NCBI GenBank assembly: GCA_963827085.1
Contig: CAWGZY010000005.1
Coordinates: 884,611-948,610, forward strand
Direction of reading: 5' to 3'
Source of the DNA: JAGVPT01 sp963827085
GTDB lineage: Bacteria > Bacteroidota > Ignavibacteria > UBA10030 > UBA8401
Length of the DNA: 64,000 bases
Both the position numbers and the translations under genes were made by a program. The notes beneath the pieces are model-generated. The model was not told where the DNA came from and did not search any database. It worked only from the letters and a program-made list of their open reading frames with translations. Positions 17,660-26,528 of this stretch are shown piece after piece (positions within the stretch are counted from its first letter, which is position 1; every line of letters starts with the position of its first letter).

Positions 17660-18023
17660 GATTCCTCCATTTATTATTTTCTGTTGTACATTGCTGACGC
17701 AACCGCTTGACTAAGAGTAGTTGTCCTGTCTGTTTTACATCGTTTTTATTGATTAAGCTTTCTATAATGCTGGAATATGATAATAGGGGGATTATCCGGC
17801 AGGTTTCTGAACAATCCCCATCATAATATTTGAGGTTCAGAGTTGTTTCGTTCTTTCTGTTGCATACTACAGCATTTCAGATTCAGAATCAACCACTTTC
17901 GGCGGAACGATAAATGTAGGGAAGTGTCGGATACTTTTTGATTTATCGCAACAAATCTCTCTAGATTCTCCATAATTCGCTTATCCGGTTCTGCAATCTA
18001 TTTCATGCCCCTGTTCCACGCCA
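17660..18023. other. Intergenic region, nothing recognised
   Basis: About 360 bp between two minus-strand genes, AT-rich, without a supported ORF, RNA or repeat. It ends at the terminator of the downstream-facing SnoaL-like gene. Confidence 0.5.
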
Positions 18024-18065
18024 CAAATAAAAACAGCCCGTAAAACGTTGCGTGTCCGGGCTGTT
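18024..18065 (-). terminator. Intrinsic terminator of the YceI/SnoaL unit
   Basis: A perfect 9-bp stem AACAGCCCG (18032-18040) / CGGGCTGTT (18057-18065) with a 16-nt loop. Read on the minus strand it is followed by TTTTTATTT. It sits 22 nt past the stop of the minus-strand gene at 18087. Confidence 0.85.
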
Positions 18066-18086
18066 GAGTAATACTTCATTGCCTAT

Positions 18087-18665
18087 TTATTTTGCAAGTC
18101 CGATCTGCCTCATATATGTTTGGTTATCCCAAAAAAGATATTCTTCAACCATTACACCGTTTTCCCAAACACCGATGGTACACATCGGCAGTTTAAACGC
18201 TTTCCCGGTTGGCTGAATAAACTTGCCGTTGCCGATCGGCATCGGTTTGGTAAATGTGCCCTCGAAAACTCCGGTGACAGCGGTATATTTCCCAGAGCCA
18301 AACCGGATTGGATGCTGCTTGATTCTTGTGTCCGGAGCATACACAAACATTGCCTTCAAATCCTCAATATGTTTTTCAATCCCAATAGTAAAATGTCCGT
18401 CCGGCCAGTTCACCTTTACGTTCTGTGCATGGCTCTCGTGCAATCGTGTCCATTCCTGATTGCTGAAAACGGTGAAATCCAGCGTATCGAATTTCACCAG
18501 GCTGGAATCTGTTGCCGCCCGTTCTGCGATAAAGCTTTTCAATTGAGCTTTCATTGCCTGGATGTCCTGATCGTCGCCGCCCGAACAACCCGCAAGCACG
18601 AAAACCACCAGACTGAGCGCGAACGATACAAGCCCGCCCGCCAAACTGCGTGATGTCATTTTCAT
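18087..18665 (-). CDS. SnoaL-like lipoprotein
   Basis: 192 residues. A lipoprotein signal ends in LAGC with Cys27. The mature protein fits the SnoaL/NTF2-like ester-cyclase fold: SHAQNVKVNWPDGHFTIGIEKHIEDLKAMFVYAPDTRIKQHPIRFGSGKYTAVTGVFEGTF and CTIGVWENGVMVEEYLFWDNQTYMRQIGL. Related proteins are common beside stress genes and are usually annotated only as ester cyclases. AAGGA lies 7 nt before the ATG. It follows yceI by 52 nt on the same strand and is closed by a clear terminator, so the two are probably one transcript. Confidence 0.8.
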   Translation of the reverse strand: MKMTSRSLAGGLVSFALSLVVFVLAGCSGGDDQDIQAMKAQLKSFIAERAATDSSLVKFDTLDFTVFSNQEWTRLHESHAQNVKVNWPDGHFTIGIEKHIEDLKAMFVYAPDTRIKQHPIRFGSGKYTAVTGVFEGTFTKPMPIGNGKFIQPTGKAFKLPMCTIGVWENGVMVEEYLFWDNQTYMRQIGLAK

Positions 18666-18717
18666 TGGGATATCCTTAAATTAATGTTTATAGTTTTATA
18701 ACCTCAGCCGTTAATTA

Positions 18718-19263
18718 TTATGCAGCTTTCGACTGTTGTTGAGCTTTATTAAATTCTGCAAGAATTTCGAGCTTCACTTCGTTGCTTACGACAACCCCGC
18801 CAGTTTCGGTTAATGCACTCCACTGAAGACCGAAATCAAAGCGATTCAGCCTGCCGTTAATTTCAAATCCCGCAACTTGAGTTCCGCCGAATCCAGCCAC
18901 GGTTCCGTTGTAAATGACCTCAAGCGTAACTTCTTTTGTGACGCCGCGCAGTGTCAGATCGCCGGCAACTTCCAGTTCAAAATCCGATACTTTCTTGACA
19001 GATGTTGAAACGAACGATATTTTCGGATGCTTTGCGGCATCGAAAAAATCGGGCGATTTCAAATGCCCGTCTCGCTGTTCGTTCTTCGTGTTGACACTGT
19101 TAACGTCTGCTTCGAACGTAATTTTCGCGTCGCTGAAATCTTCTTTCTCGGATTCGATCGATGCGTCAAATGTGTTGAAATGCCCAGCCACTGTCGAGAC
19201 GACAAGATGCTTGACTTTGAAGATAACTTCGGAGTGTGTCGGATCGATTTTCCAGAGTGCCAT
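18718..19263 (-). CDS. YceI family protein
   Basis: 181 residues: WKIDPTHSEVIFKVKHLVVSTVAGHFNTFDASI is the classic YceI opening, followed by VNTKNEQRDGHLKSPDFFDAAKHPKISFVST and DLTLRGVTKEVTLEV. YceI proteins are lipocalin-like barrels that bind polyisoprenoids or amides. There is no signal peptide, so this one is cytosolic, unlike E. coli YceI. AAAGGAA precedes the ATG by 8 nt. A Crp/Fnr regulator lies just upstream on the same strand, with SnoaL-like downstream, suggesting a small regulated stress unit. Confidence 0.93.
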   Translation of the reverse strand: MALWKIDPTHSEVIFKVKHLVVSTVAGHFNTFDASIESEKEDFSDAKITFEADVNSVNTKNEQRDGHLKSPDFFDAAKHPKISFVSTSVKKVSDFELEVAGDLTLRGVTKEVTLEVIYNGTVAGFGGTQVAGFEINGRLNRFDFGLQWSALTETGGVVVSNEVKLEILAEFNKAQQQSKAA

Positions 19264-19378
19264 GGTAGAGTTCCTTTCTCTATGATAATGTTTATTATTG
19301 AATTAATAACATCACCAATATACTACCACGCAAAGCCTCGGCGCATTCACGTAGGGTAAGAAATGCAATTACCCCATG

Positions 19379-19975
19379 TTAAGACCGAGCTCGCCGCTTT
19401 TGGGAAAGCTCTTTTCTGATACGGCTCAAAGATTGGGGCGTGATTCCGAGATAGGAAGCGATGTCTTGTTGCGGTACCTGTTCAACAAGCGCTGGATAGG
19501 TTTTGAGAAATGCAAGGTACCGTTCCTCGGCTGAGGCGGCAAGCGAGTAATGAATACGCCGGTGTGTGGCGAGGTAGTTACTTTCTAAAAGTAGCCGGAA
19601 GAAGCGCTCCATCTTCGGAACTATTTCGAGCAATTTATCGCGAGCCTCTCTCTCCAGCGTCAACACCTCGGAGTCTTCCATCGCGTCAATATTGTGTGTC
19701 GAATTCAAGCTGCTGAGGAAACTGTTTAAGTCGGAAATCCACCAATCTTTAATTGCGAACTGGATGACATGCTCTTCGCCCTTGTGATCGACAGTGTAAT
19801 CACGGAGGCAGCCTGAATTCACAAAAGCCAGATGCTTGCAGACATCGCCTTCCTGAAGAAGAAACTGTCGTTTCTTAATCTTCTTTTGCGTAAAGAACTG
19901 GCTGCAGAGATCCAACTCCTTCTGGCTTACGTTGATCCTTTTCTTAATATGTGCGTAAAGTAAGTTGAACATCAT
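19379..19975 (-). CDS. Crp/Fnr family transcriptional regulator
   Basis: 198 residues. A cyclic-nucleotide-binding-type beta roll (KRQFLLQEGDVCKHLAFVNSGCLRDYTVD...VIQFAIKDWWISDL) is joined by a long helix to a C-terminal helix-turn-helix (PQQDIASYLGITPQSLSRIRKEL). It lacks the Fnr iron-sulphur cysteines and the full cAMP pocket, matching the Bacteroidota branch that senses unknown ligands. It lies 115 nt upstream of yceI on the same strand, so it may control the YceI/SnoaL pair; inferred from position. Confidence 0.9.
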   Translation of the reverse strand: MMFNLLYAHIKKRINVSQKELDLCSQFFTQKKIKKRQFLLQEGDVCKHLAFVNSGCLRDYTVDHKGEEHVIQFAIKDWWISDLNSFLSSLNSTHNIDAMEDSEVLTLEREARDKLLEIVPKMERFFRLLLESNYLATHRRIHYSLAASAEERYLAFLKTYPALVEQVPQQDIASYLGITPQSLSRIRKELSQKRRARS

Positions 19976-20069
19976 GGTACTGGAACTTGATTACCACAAT
20001 GGCAAAATGTTAGCCGAAGAGACGCTTTGTCAATATTTCGCAGAGTTCCTGCTCGACGTGTTCCTTTAA

Positions 20070-20993
20070 TTACTTTTTCCCCTGAATATTTAAAAGCGGT
20101 ATCAGTTTTTGGTCGAACGGCAAAATGATCGTCGAGTTATTGGGACTGTTCACGACGTCTTTGAGCTGGCTAATATAATACCATTGCAGATAATTCTGCG
20201 TTAATCCATTTCCAATTATTTTTTGAGCATTGGAGATGCCCTGAGCCTCAATGGCTTTTCGCTGTGCTTCCTTCTGAGCATACTGTATGGTATACTCCAT
20301 TTGCTGTGCTTCCTGGGAAGCTTTGAGTTTTGCTGCAATGGCATCGCTGACAGTCGCCGGTGGTTCTACGTTTCTGATAAGCACGTTATCCAGAATTACG
20401 CCTTTACCGTTCAGTTCCTGCAGCAATAATTCTGTAACCGTTTTAGTATAGGCGTCTCTCTGCAGAGACATAACATCGCTGGCATCGAACTTTGTGGCGG
20501 CATTGACCAAAGAAGTTCTAATGGCCGGCCTCACAATCACTTCTTCATAGTTAAGCCCAATATTACTGTAAACATTATTCGCTTGCGATGGATCTAAATG
20601 ATACCAAACGCTGACGTCAAATTTTAAAATAAGTTGATCTCGGGATAGTGTGGCAACAGCATCATCACCGGCTTTATTGCCTTCGTTATTGACTGAAGAC
20701 ATAGTGTAATCTTTTGTTTGGATGGACATTTTATACACATCGGTTAAAAAAAAGATCGGATGGATTCCAGCTTGGAGAGACTGTGCACCAACAGTGCCGA
20801 ATGTAACAGGAACTCCTACAAATCCCGGCTCAATGATAGTAAAAGATGCGGAAATCAACGATAATGCTGCCAACCCAAGGCTGGCGAATCCGAGTTTCTT
20901 AAAATTGACCGGATAAGAGACATCCCGTGCTTTGGCAGTCAGCAGAGTAATTCCAATGGCAATAAACAACAGAATAAAGAATGAAGTAGTCAT
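20070..20993 (-). CDS. SPFH/prohibitin-like membrane protein
   Basis: 307 residues. Two N-terminal hydrophobic stretches (about 4-20 and 35-55) precede a band-7 domain (EPGFVGVPVTFGTVG...QLILKFDVSVWYHLDPSQANNVYSNIG...RPAIRTSLVNAATKFDASDVMS) and a charged helix (LKASQEAQQMEYTIQYAQKEAQRKAIEAQG). This matches prohibitin/HflC-type scaffolds that ring membrane proteases such as FtsH or organise microdomains. AAAGGAGAA directly precedes the ATG. Single gene. Confidence 0.9.
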   Translation of the reverse strand: MTTSFFILLFIAIGITLLTAKARDVSYPVNFKKLGFASLGLAALSLISASFTIIEPGFVGVPVTFGTVGAQSLQAGIHPIFFLTDVYKMSIQTKDYTMSSVNNEGNKAGDDAVATLSRDQLILKFDVSVWYHLDPSQANNVYSNIGLNYEEVIVRPAIRTSLVNAATKFDASDVMSLQRDAYTKTVTELLLQELNGKGVILDNVLIRNVEPPATVSDAIAAKLKASQEAQQMEYTIQYAQKEAQRKAIEAQGISNAQKIIGNGLTQNYLQWYYISQLKDVVNSPNNSTIILPFDQKLIPLLNIQGKK

Positions 20994-21165
20994 GACGTTC
21001 TCCTTTGTTTTTTTCCAAATGATAATTTCCGATATTACAATTTGCGATGTCTGAAACGTCGTTTCCCTTTGGGATTTGCGCGAGCATCACTGTAGAATCG
21101 CAGGTTGTGACTCATTGACTCGCATATTTACAACGTGCATCCTCAAGAGTACATTTTTTAAGTGA

Positions 21166-21606
21166 TTAGGCCGCAATGACCGACGAGATCGCCAGCTTGA
21201 ACCCATCCGGATCCTTCAACCGGAATAAGCGGACACCCCACGGCATGTCGGCGGGTTCCGAGTCGAGTGTACCGCCCAGCTTTTTTATCCGTTGTGCAAT
21301 CTCATCGACGTTCTGATCCGTCGTGATCCGCAGCGAAAATCCCTCTCCTTTGATCCGGTCCCATCCTTTGGCTCCGTCATCCTGATTGATCGAGAGCCGC
21401 ACGTCCCCGGCTTTTAGCGCCACCGATCGCAGTTTCCCATCACGTTCAATCTTGCGGTCGATGGTGAATCCCAGTACATCGTGATACCATGCAAGGCTTT
21501 TGCTAATATCCTTCACAGTGAGTGAGACGGAGAGCATGTCGGCATGGAATGACCCGGAGTTTGCGTTGCTGACAGCACCGTCAGAAATCGGTGAATTGGT
21601 ACTCAT
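21166..21606 (-). CDS. VOC (glyoxalase/bleomycin-resistance) family protein
   Basis: 146 residues, one VOC repeat pair: MLSVSLTVKDISKSLAWYHDVLGFTIDRKIERDGKLRSVALKAGDVRLSI and FSLRITTDQNVDEIAQRIKKLGGTLDSEPADMPWGVRLFRLKDPDGFKLAI. Members bind metal and small ligands; without the full glyoxalase I signature the substrate is unknown. AGAGG lies 7 nt before the ATG. Confidence 0.88.
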   Translation of the reverse strand: MSTNSPISDGAVSNANSGSFHADMLSVSLTVKDISKSLAWYHDVLGFTIDRKIERDGKLRSVALKAGDVRLSINQDDGAKGWDRIKGEGFSLRITTDQNVDEIAQRIKKLGGTLDSEPADMPWGVRLFRLKDPDGFKLAISSVIAA

Positions 21607-21618
21607 GGAATATCCTCT

Positions 21619-21819
21619 CTATGGTTTAGGAACGTTTAGATTTGTGAAGGAACCTATGCCGATGTTATAGTTGTTCCTCCAAGTCCACAACAACACTTCC
21701 AATACTCCCTGCTTATGATTATATCGCACGTAAGTCCGCCGCGATTCTGAAAAGTCCCCCCGATGATCTATGAGGTTTAGAATGGTCCCGTGCATTGAAG
21801 GGTGAGAAAGTTCTTCCAT
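21619..21819 (-). CDS. Short hypothetical ORF, doubtful
   Basis: 66 codons between the VOC gene and a lipoprotein gene on the same strand. The product (MEELSHPSMHGTILNLIDHRG..., W-rich end LLWTWRNNYNIGIGSF) matches nothing I recognise. There is no ribosome site before the ATG. It may be a remnant of a larger gene or chance. Confidence 0.2.
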   Translation of the reverse strand: MEELSHPSMHGTILNLIDHRGDFSESRRTYVRYNHKQGVLEVLLWTWRNNYNIGIGSFTNLNVPKP

Positions 21820-21833
21820 GCCGGTATGGGTAA

Positions 21834-22451
21834 TTAGGATTCTGCAGCGATTATTCCTTCCTTTACAAGTTCACGCACAATGAGAGGAATAATCTCACCA
21901 CTCACGTTTTCGTCCTCACCACTTTCGTGCACTTCGCCTACCCCAGACCAGATCAATCGCCCTCCGCCTTGAGTGGTCCGTATCTTGACCTCATCTTTCA
22001 CGATTTCATTTATTAAAGGATAGCCGGGATAATAATTAGAATTCCATCCGCCCCAAGTCTGAGAAGGGGAATCCGGTGAGGTGATGCTCGAGCTGCCCGT
22101 GACGTCGTCCGTGATTTCGGCAGAGACTCTTCCGACAAGCAATATCCCATCGAAATGCCCCTCCATTGCGACCGTATTGATGAGACTCGTGTCGGGGAGA
22201 TTCGCAGTGATAAGCCGATACGACGGGGTCGCATCCACGCCGTGCCACGACAAAGCTGCCGCGAACCCATCCTCCCAGTTACGCCTCCGTAATTGATCCT
22301 TTCTGACGGCGACGACCAGTATTTTTTTCAACGGTCCTGATGTGTATGACGCATCCTTCCATGTGTACGAAAGCCGTGTTGATGCACACGAAAGCAATAT
22401 GAGCGACGCCATTACTGTGGCAAAAAAATGGAAGCGAATATTCGTGCTCAT
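21834..22451 (-). CDS. Predicted lipoprotein (DUF4136-like)
   Basis: 205 residues with a lipobox LLSC (Cys22). The mature N-terminus (STRLSYTWKDASYTSGPLKKILVVAVRKD) resembles DUF4136-type envelope lipoproteins (TYSWKD...), with later segments GHFDGILLVGRVSAEI and ETKIR-like strand VKIRTTQGGGRLIWSG. Role unknown. GAGGAG lies 5 nt before the ATG. Confidence 0.7.
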   Translation of the reverse strand: MSTNIRFHFFATVMASLILLSCASTRLSYTWKDASYTSGPLKKILVVAVRKDQLRRRNWEDGFAAALSWHGVDATPSYRLITANLPDTSLINTVAMEGHFDGILLVGRVSAEITDDVTGSSSITSPDSPSQTWGGWNSNYYPGYPLINEIVKDEVKIRTTQGGGRLIWSGVGEVHESGEDENVSGEIIPLIVRELVKEGIIAAES

Positions 22452-23067
22452 GGTTTCTCCTCATGATGTAAGAGCTCAGCATCTTCGTACAAATTACTCC
22501 ATCCACCGCCCAACGCTTTTGTCGAAACAGAAGGCTTCATCTTTTACAGTTCGCCCGTCGGCCACTTATCTGGGTGAATATACCAGTAATGGGGGGGAGA
22601 GTCAAGGTATCGCTGTTCGCAACACTCCTTAGAGGTTTCGGGTTATTCAGATTTTCAAGGAAATTCATTTTCTCTTTTTCCCAAGAATTGAACCGAACAC
22701 CGATGCTGCGCCAAAATATGTTTTCTCCTTCAACGGCAGGAAGATTTCAGAGGGATTGCTTGCACACATATTCAAGAATCCGGTATACGATGCCCGATTG
22801 TTGATGAGGTCTTGCGCTTTCATTCATTACGTCATACATTTACTTCATGGCTGGTGCAGGATGTGGTCTCCATAAATGCGGCGAAAGAACTCCACGGACA
22901 CTCCGATGCAAAAACCACTCAATAATATTCACATTTATAGCCGGAACAATTACACAGCACTCTTAACAGAATCTCCATTGTGCTGACCTGAGGTCACCCA
23001 AAATCAAGGACGCTCCCTTGGAGTGCAAAGCCAACAGGCAAACGTATCAAAGAAGAAGGGACTGTTA
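22452..23067. other. Divergent intergenic region, nothing recognised
   Basis: About 615 bp between the divergent lipoprotein and outer-membrane protein genes. Open frames are present (for example 22574-22804) but none has a ribosome site with protein-like composition. No repeat or hairpin stands out. Confidence 0.45.
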
Positions 23068-23742
23068 ATGAAGGTGTCACGATGCATCTCTCTCTCGTTA
23101 TTAACTCTGACATTCGCATCGCAAATGTACTCTCAAAGTTCTTATCTTGAGAAAGGTCAAAGCGGTATAGGAATTTCAGGGGATTTCTCTTCCAATCAGA
23201 GTGCGTCAGCAACAGGGGGTTCGCTGGGATATTCTATAAATAGTGTTCTCGACGCTGGTCTCTCTATCTCAAATATCGCTCCTTCACAAAAACTCGACGG
23301 TCAGATTCTCTACGCTGCTGCTGTTGCCCTGTCTCTCACCTTTACCGCCATCAAACAAGACCAAACAAATCCTATTTCACTTTCGTTTAGCGCTGCAGAC
23401 CTTAGTTACAAGTATACTTCCCCTGCATTAGACCAAAATAAATTGCCAACGGAGCCTACCGGATTTTCAATAGGAGCATCGATATATCGGAATATCATAG
23501 CATCACCCACAGTGAAGATTCAACCTCAAGTAGGCGTTTCCTACGTAAGCGTAAACGCCGAAGTCAAAGATAACTATGGTAACAATGTCGCATTAAGCAA
23601 TAAATCGCCGGCTATTGATTTCGGTTTTTCATTATTGTTTCAAACAGGACCAACAACTATCATTGGCATTACTCCATCACTTGGAATAGATAAGAATAAT
23701 ACTACTTTTGACCTAAGCGCCGGTTTTGTGTTCATTCTTTAA
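23068..23742 (+). CDS. Outer-membrane beta-barrel protein
   Basis: 224 residues from the chosen start. A signal peptide (MKVSRCISLSLLTLTFASQMYSQ) is followed by alternating strands rich in G, S, Y and V, ending in FDLSAGFVFIL, an aromatic/hydrophobic terminal strand typical of outer-membrane barrels. The frame is open 15 codons further upstream, but the signal peptide and an AGAAGGG site 7 nt before the ATG at 23068 decide the start. It resembles the OMP_b-brl type; function unknown. Confidence 0.7.
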   Translation: MKVSRCISLSLLTLTFASQMYSQSSYLEKGQSGIGISGDFSSNQSASATGGSLGYSINSVLDAGLSISNIAPSQKLDGQILYAAAVALSLTFTAIKQDQTNPISLSFSAADLSYKYTSPALDQNKLPTEPTGFSIGASIYRNIIASPTVKIQPQVGVSYVSVNAEVKDNYGNNVALSNKSPAIDFGFSLLFQTGPTTIIGITPSLGIDKNNTTFDLSAGFVFIL

Positions 23743-24419
23743 AACCTTGCTTATCTGTCATTGAATTTGACTAAGAAAAGTCAACTCCATCATTTTAAGC
23801 ACGATGCTGAAAATTCAATATTAGTGAACAGCTATTGATGTCAATAATTGCAAATGGCCACTTTTGTTTTTACCCGGCAATCATCCTCCTGATCGGACAC
23901 TATTAGAATTTGCACGCAATTCCATCGCCCTTTTTTCAGAAAAGATAGGTAAGTCTCAAGCCGAAGTCACGCAATCCCTAGCGCAGGTTGATGGCCTCGA
24001 CTACCATGATGCTGTTATCGACCTTGCACGCATTCTGGATATTGGTACGATCAGCTTCTGCTTACATTGTTTGTTGTTTGGATATCAAATGGAGCTAACG
24101 CGAACCAAGCAAATCAGTTCACTTTAGAAACTAATCAAGCGTTGCACAAAAAATAGAAGCAAACGGTATAGCCGGTCGCTCTTGCTGATGGAACCAGGCA
24201 TCGAGGAACGTTTTTTTGAACATAGCTTCAGTTTAGTTCCGGTTCGTTAGACAGTTTTTCAATATATATTATGACAATTCAAATATATCCGGTCCAGGCG
24301 TATTTAGATCAATCTAGATCATTCATGTACTCATCGATAGATAGAGATTCCGATGATGGCAATCTGACAGTCTTGCCACTGGTATGAAAGTCTTCGGTGT
24401 TTAAAAGAATAACCTAAGG
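23743..24419. other. Degraded accessory DNA upstream of the hsdS remnant
   Basis: About 680 bp. A TTG-started 87-codon frame (23864-24127) reads ALFSEKIGKSQAEVTQSLAQVDGLDYHDAVIDLARILDI in its middle; it looks protein-like but I do not recognise it. The rest shows only stops in all frames. Given the hsdS tail that follows, this is probably the residue of a deleted restriction locus. Confidence 0.4.
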
Positions 24420-24590
24420 ATGATTCTAATCGCATATCCGACGGATAAAATTGAACAAACCGCCATCGCAGAAGTCTTGTGGAATTTGGATTCAGAGATC
24501 AAGGCATTGGGACGCAAATTGGAGAAATACAAATTACTCAAACAAGGAATGATGCAAGAACTGCTCACAGGGAAAACGAGATTGGTATAA
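24420..24590 (+). pseudogene. hsdS: Type I restriction specificity subunit, C-terminal remnant
   Basis: 56 codons reading TDKIEQTAIAEVLWNLDSEI...LEKYKLLKQGMMQELLTGKTRLV. This is the conserved last segment of HsdS proteins (EQxAIAxVL, then KxxKQGMMQxLLTGxxRL). A stop at 24402-24404 interrupts the same frame upstream, and the two target-recognition domains (about 350 residues) are missing, so it is a remnant. Downstream, after 130 nt, come an intact fic gene and an hsdR fragment, preserving the order hsdS-fic-hsdR. Confidence 0.85.
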
Positions 24591-24668
24591 TCCTAAATAA
24601 TGGGAAAAATCGATGAATTGAGGCATTTAAGGAAGCGCAACTATGATATTTTATATTTGCAGTTAGTC

Positions 24669-24699
24669 TTGTAAATGCAAATAAGTAATATTATATTTG
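24669..24699 (+). promoter_or_regulatory. Promoter of fic
   Basis: TTGTAA (24669-24674), 17-nt spacer, TATATTTG (24692-24699), a full TAnnTTTG match ending 21 nt before the fic ATG. A second TATATTTGCA lies 40 nt upstream (about 24651-24660), so two promoters in tandem are possible. Confidence 0.6.
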
Positions 24700-24720
24700 C
24701 ATTAACAATCTGGTGCAAAA

Positions 24721-25851
24721 ATGGACGTTAGAAACTTCAAATCGGGTAATTTCAAAAGCCAGTACAAGTACAAAAGCTTTAGTCCTAATCCCGTCAATAT
24801 GGATTGGCAAATGAGCAATCCTGAATTGACACTGCTGCTGAGCCAAGCCGATATCAAGTTAGGCGAATTGAACGCTTTTTCGCAGCTAATCCCTGATGTT
24901 GACTATTTTATCAAGATGCACGTTGTGAAAGAGGGAACGAAAAGCAGCCGCATTGAAGGGACGCAAACAAAAATCGATGAAGCGCTTCAGAAACAGGAGT
25001 ACATCCTTCCCGAGAAGAAAGACGACTGGCAGGAAGTACAAAACTATGTCAGTGCGATGAACCAAGCGATAAAGCAACTGCAAAAACTCCCAATCTCAAA
25101 CCGGCTGTTGAGGCAAGCACATCATGAATTGCTGCAAGGAGTACGAGGGAAACATAAACTTCCGGGAGAATTTCGTACAAGTCAGAACTGGATCGGCGGA
25201 AGTTCACTGAACGATGCGGTATACATACCCCCGCACCACGATGAACTTCCGGAGCTAATGGGTGATCTGGAAAAGTTCATTCACAATGAGAATACCCCTG
25301 TTCCGCACTTGGTAAAAATAGGAATAGTCCATTACCAGTTTGAAACGATCCATCCGTTCTTAGATGGCAACGGAAGAATCGGCAGACTCCTCATTACCCT
25401 ATATCTGGTCAGCAAAGGTCTACTGGTAAAGCCGACACTCTATCTGTCGGATTACTTTGAAAAGAACAAGTCACTGTATTACGACAACCTTACACGAGTT
25501 CGAACGCATAACGACCTTGAGCAGTGGCTCAAGTTCTTTCTGGAAGGTGTGCGCAACACGGCAGAGAATTCCATCCAAACATTCCGTTCTATTATTATTT
25601 TGCGTGAGGGATGCGAAAAGAAGATCGCAACGCTTGGAAAGAAAGCCGTGTTAGCACATTCATTTCTCCAGATTCTATACGGCAAACCCATCGCCGATAG
25701 TCAGGATGTTGCCGATGCGTTGGATGTCAACATCACAACAGCATTGCGTCTGATCGAGGATTTTATACGGCTTGGCATACTGAAAGAAGTAACCGGGTTT
25801 AAGCGCAACCGGCTATTCTCATTTGATCGATACATTGCTCTCTTTCGATAA
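24721..25851 (+). CDS. Fic family protein, class II (AMPylase)
   Basis: 376 residues. The Fic core motif HPFLDGNGRIGR spans 211-222 (catalytic His211). The N-terminal inhibitory motif SSRIEG (Ser75-Glu79-Gly80) marks a class II, self-inhibited Fic enzyme. Before the core lies the DUF4172-like N-terminal region, and at the C-terminus a winged-helix segment (DSQDVADALDVNITTALRLIEDFIRLGILKEV). Such proteins transfer AMP to target proteins and sometimes autoregulate by DNA binding. All key residues are intact, unlike the neighbouring hsdS and hsdR remnants. Its stop overlaps the hsdR start by 1 nt (TAATG), showing original coupling to the restriction gene. Confidence 0.93.
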   Translation: MDVRNFKSGNFKSQYKYKSFSPNPVNMDWQMSNPELTLLLSQADIKLGELNAFSQLIPDVDYFIKMHVVKEGTKSSRIEGTQTKIDEALQKQEYILPEKKDDWQEVQNYVSAMNQAIKQLQKLPISNRLLRQAHHELLQGVRGKHKLPGEFRTSQNWIGGSSLNDAVYIPPHHDELPELMGDLEKFIHNENTPVPHLVKIGIVHYQFETIHPFLDGNGRIGRLLITLYLVSKGLLVKPTLYLSDYFEKNKSLYYDNLTRVRTHNDLEQWLKFFLEGVRNTAENSIQTFRSIIILREGCEKKIATLGKKAVLAHSFLQILYGKPIADSQDVADALDVNITTALRLIEDFIRLGILKEVTGFKRNRLFSFDRYIALFR

Positions 25852-26114
25852 TGACACAAGTCGGGCAAATAGAGCGCAAGACACAAAATCGGATCGTAAA
25901 ATTATTTCACGATCAGTTGCATTACAACTATCTAGGAAACTGGGAAGACCGTGAAGATAATGCCAACATCGAAGAACCATATCTTCGACCCTACCTCAAG
26001 AGACAAGGCTACAATGACACGCTCATCGACAAAGCGCTCGACCGCCTACGAATTGCTGCCAACAATGCCGAGCGTAGCCTATACGAGAATAATAAAGAGG
26101 TCTATGGCTACTGA
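25851..26114 (+). pseudogene. hsdR: Type I restriction endonuclease subunit, N-terminal remnant
   Basis: 87 codons that match only the start of HsdR: MTQVGQIERKTQNRIVKLF, then YLGNWEDREDNANIEEPYLRPYLKRQGYNDTLIDKAL and NKEVYGY. The normal protein is about 1000 residues; here a stop follows just where the 'LLRYGV' strand would begin, and the nuclease and helicase domains are absent. The break lies about 360 nt left of the first tRNA-Val fragment, so deletion around the integration site is the likely cause. Confidence 0.88.
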
Positions 26115-26261
26115 CGCTTTGTTTTTTATTCTTCTTTTCCAAGACCTCAAGGGCGAAACCTGCAAATAAGTATTAGGGGAAGGAATGTTAATAGGCTGCA
26201 AAATATGAGATCGGGTCTTGCATTCGCCTTAAATGTTTTGTAAATTTTGTGTGCAAAATAA

Positions 26262-26347
26262 ATCCTTCGAAACTTCCGAAAGCAACATTTTTGTGAATCG
26301 TTCTCTTTCGTATTGCAAGGCATCGGAAGTGCCTGAGAGCGGTTTTT
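26262..26347 (+). ncRNA. Possible fourth pseudoknot-type RNA (weak)
   Basis: ACTTCCGA (26272-26279) is an exact complement of TCGGAAGT (26323-26330), which lies in the loop of a short hairpin AGGCA/TGCCT (26318-26334) followed after 8 nt by a T tract (26343-26347). This is the same topology as the three RNAs inside the element, but the stem is only 5 bp and the promoter-like TAAATTTTG is imperfect. It lies just outside the left tRNA fragment. Confidence 0.3.
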
Positions 26348-26468
26348 CTATATAGAGTGACTGTAAGAAGAAGTGTAAGAAGAATTGCTTGCTGTATTGA
26401 GGGTTTTTCTTGTGGAGTACTGCTTCTTTCAGAGGATTTGTTGATTTGAATCTGTTTTAACAGTATTT

Positions 26469-26487
26469 ATTGGGCTCTTAGCTCAGT
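26469..26487 (+). repeat. Extra 5' tRNA-Val fragment (possible older attachment scar)
   Basis: ATTGGGCTCTTAGCTCAGT, identical to 26526-26544, including 3 nt upstream of the tRNA start. It is followed by unrelated sequence (CCCAACGGGACTTCGC) and then, 38 nt on, by the longer tRNA fragment. Two stacked tRNA starts suggest a duplication or a previous integration event. Confidence 0.6.
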
Positions 26488-26528
26488 CCCAACGGGACTT
26501 CGCTTCAGGCCTGCCAGGAAGTAGAATT

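Noticed and set aside
22574..22804. 76-codon ORF in the divergent gap
   Set aside because: Biased composition (F, R, S), no ribosome site, no recognised family.
23864..24127. 87-codon TTG-started ORF
   Set aside because: Partly protein-like but unrecognised and without a ribosome site; described as degraded DNA rather than as a gene.
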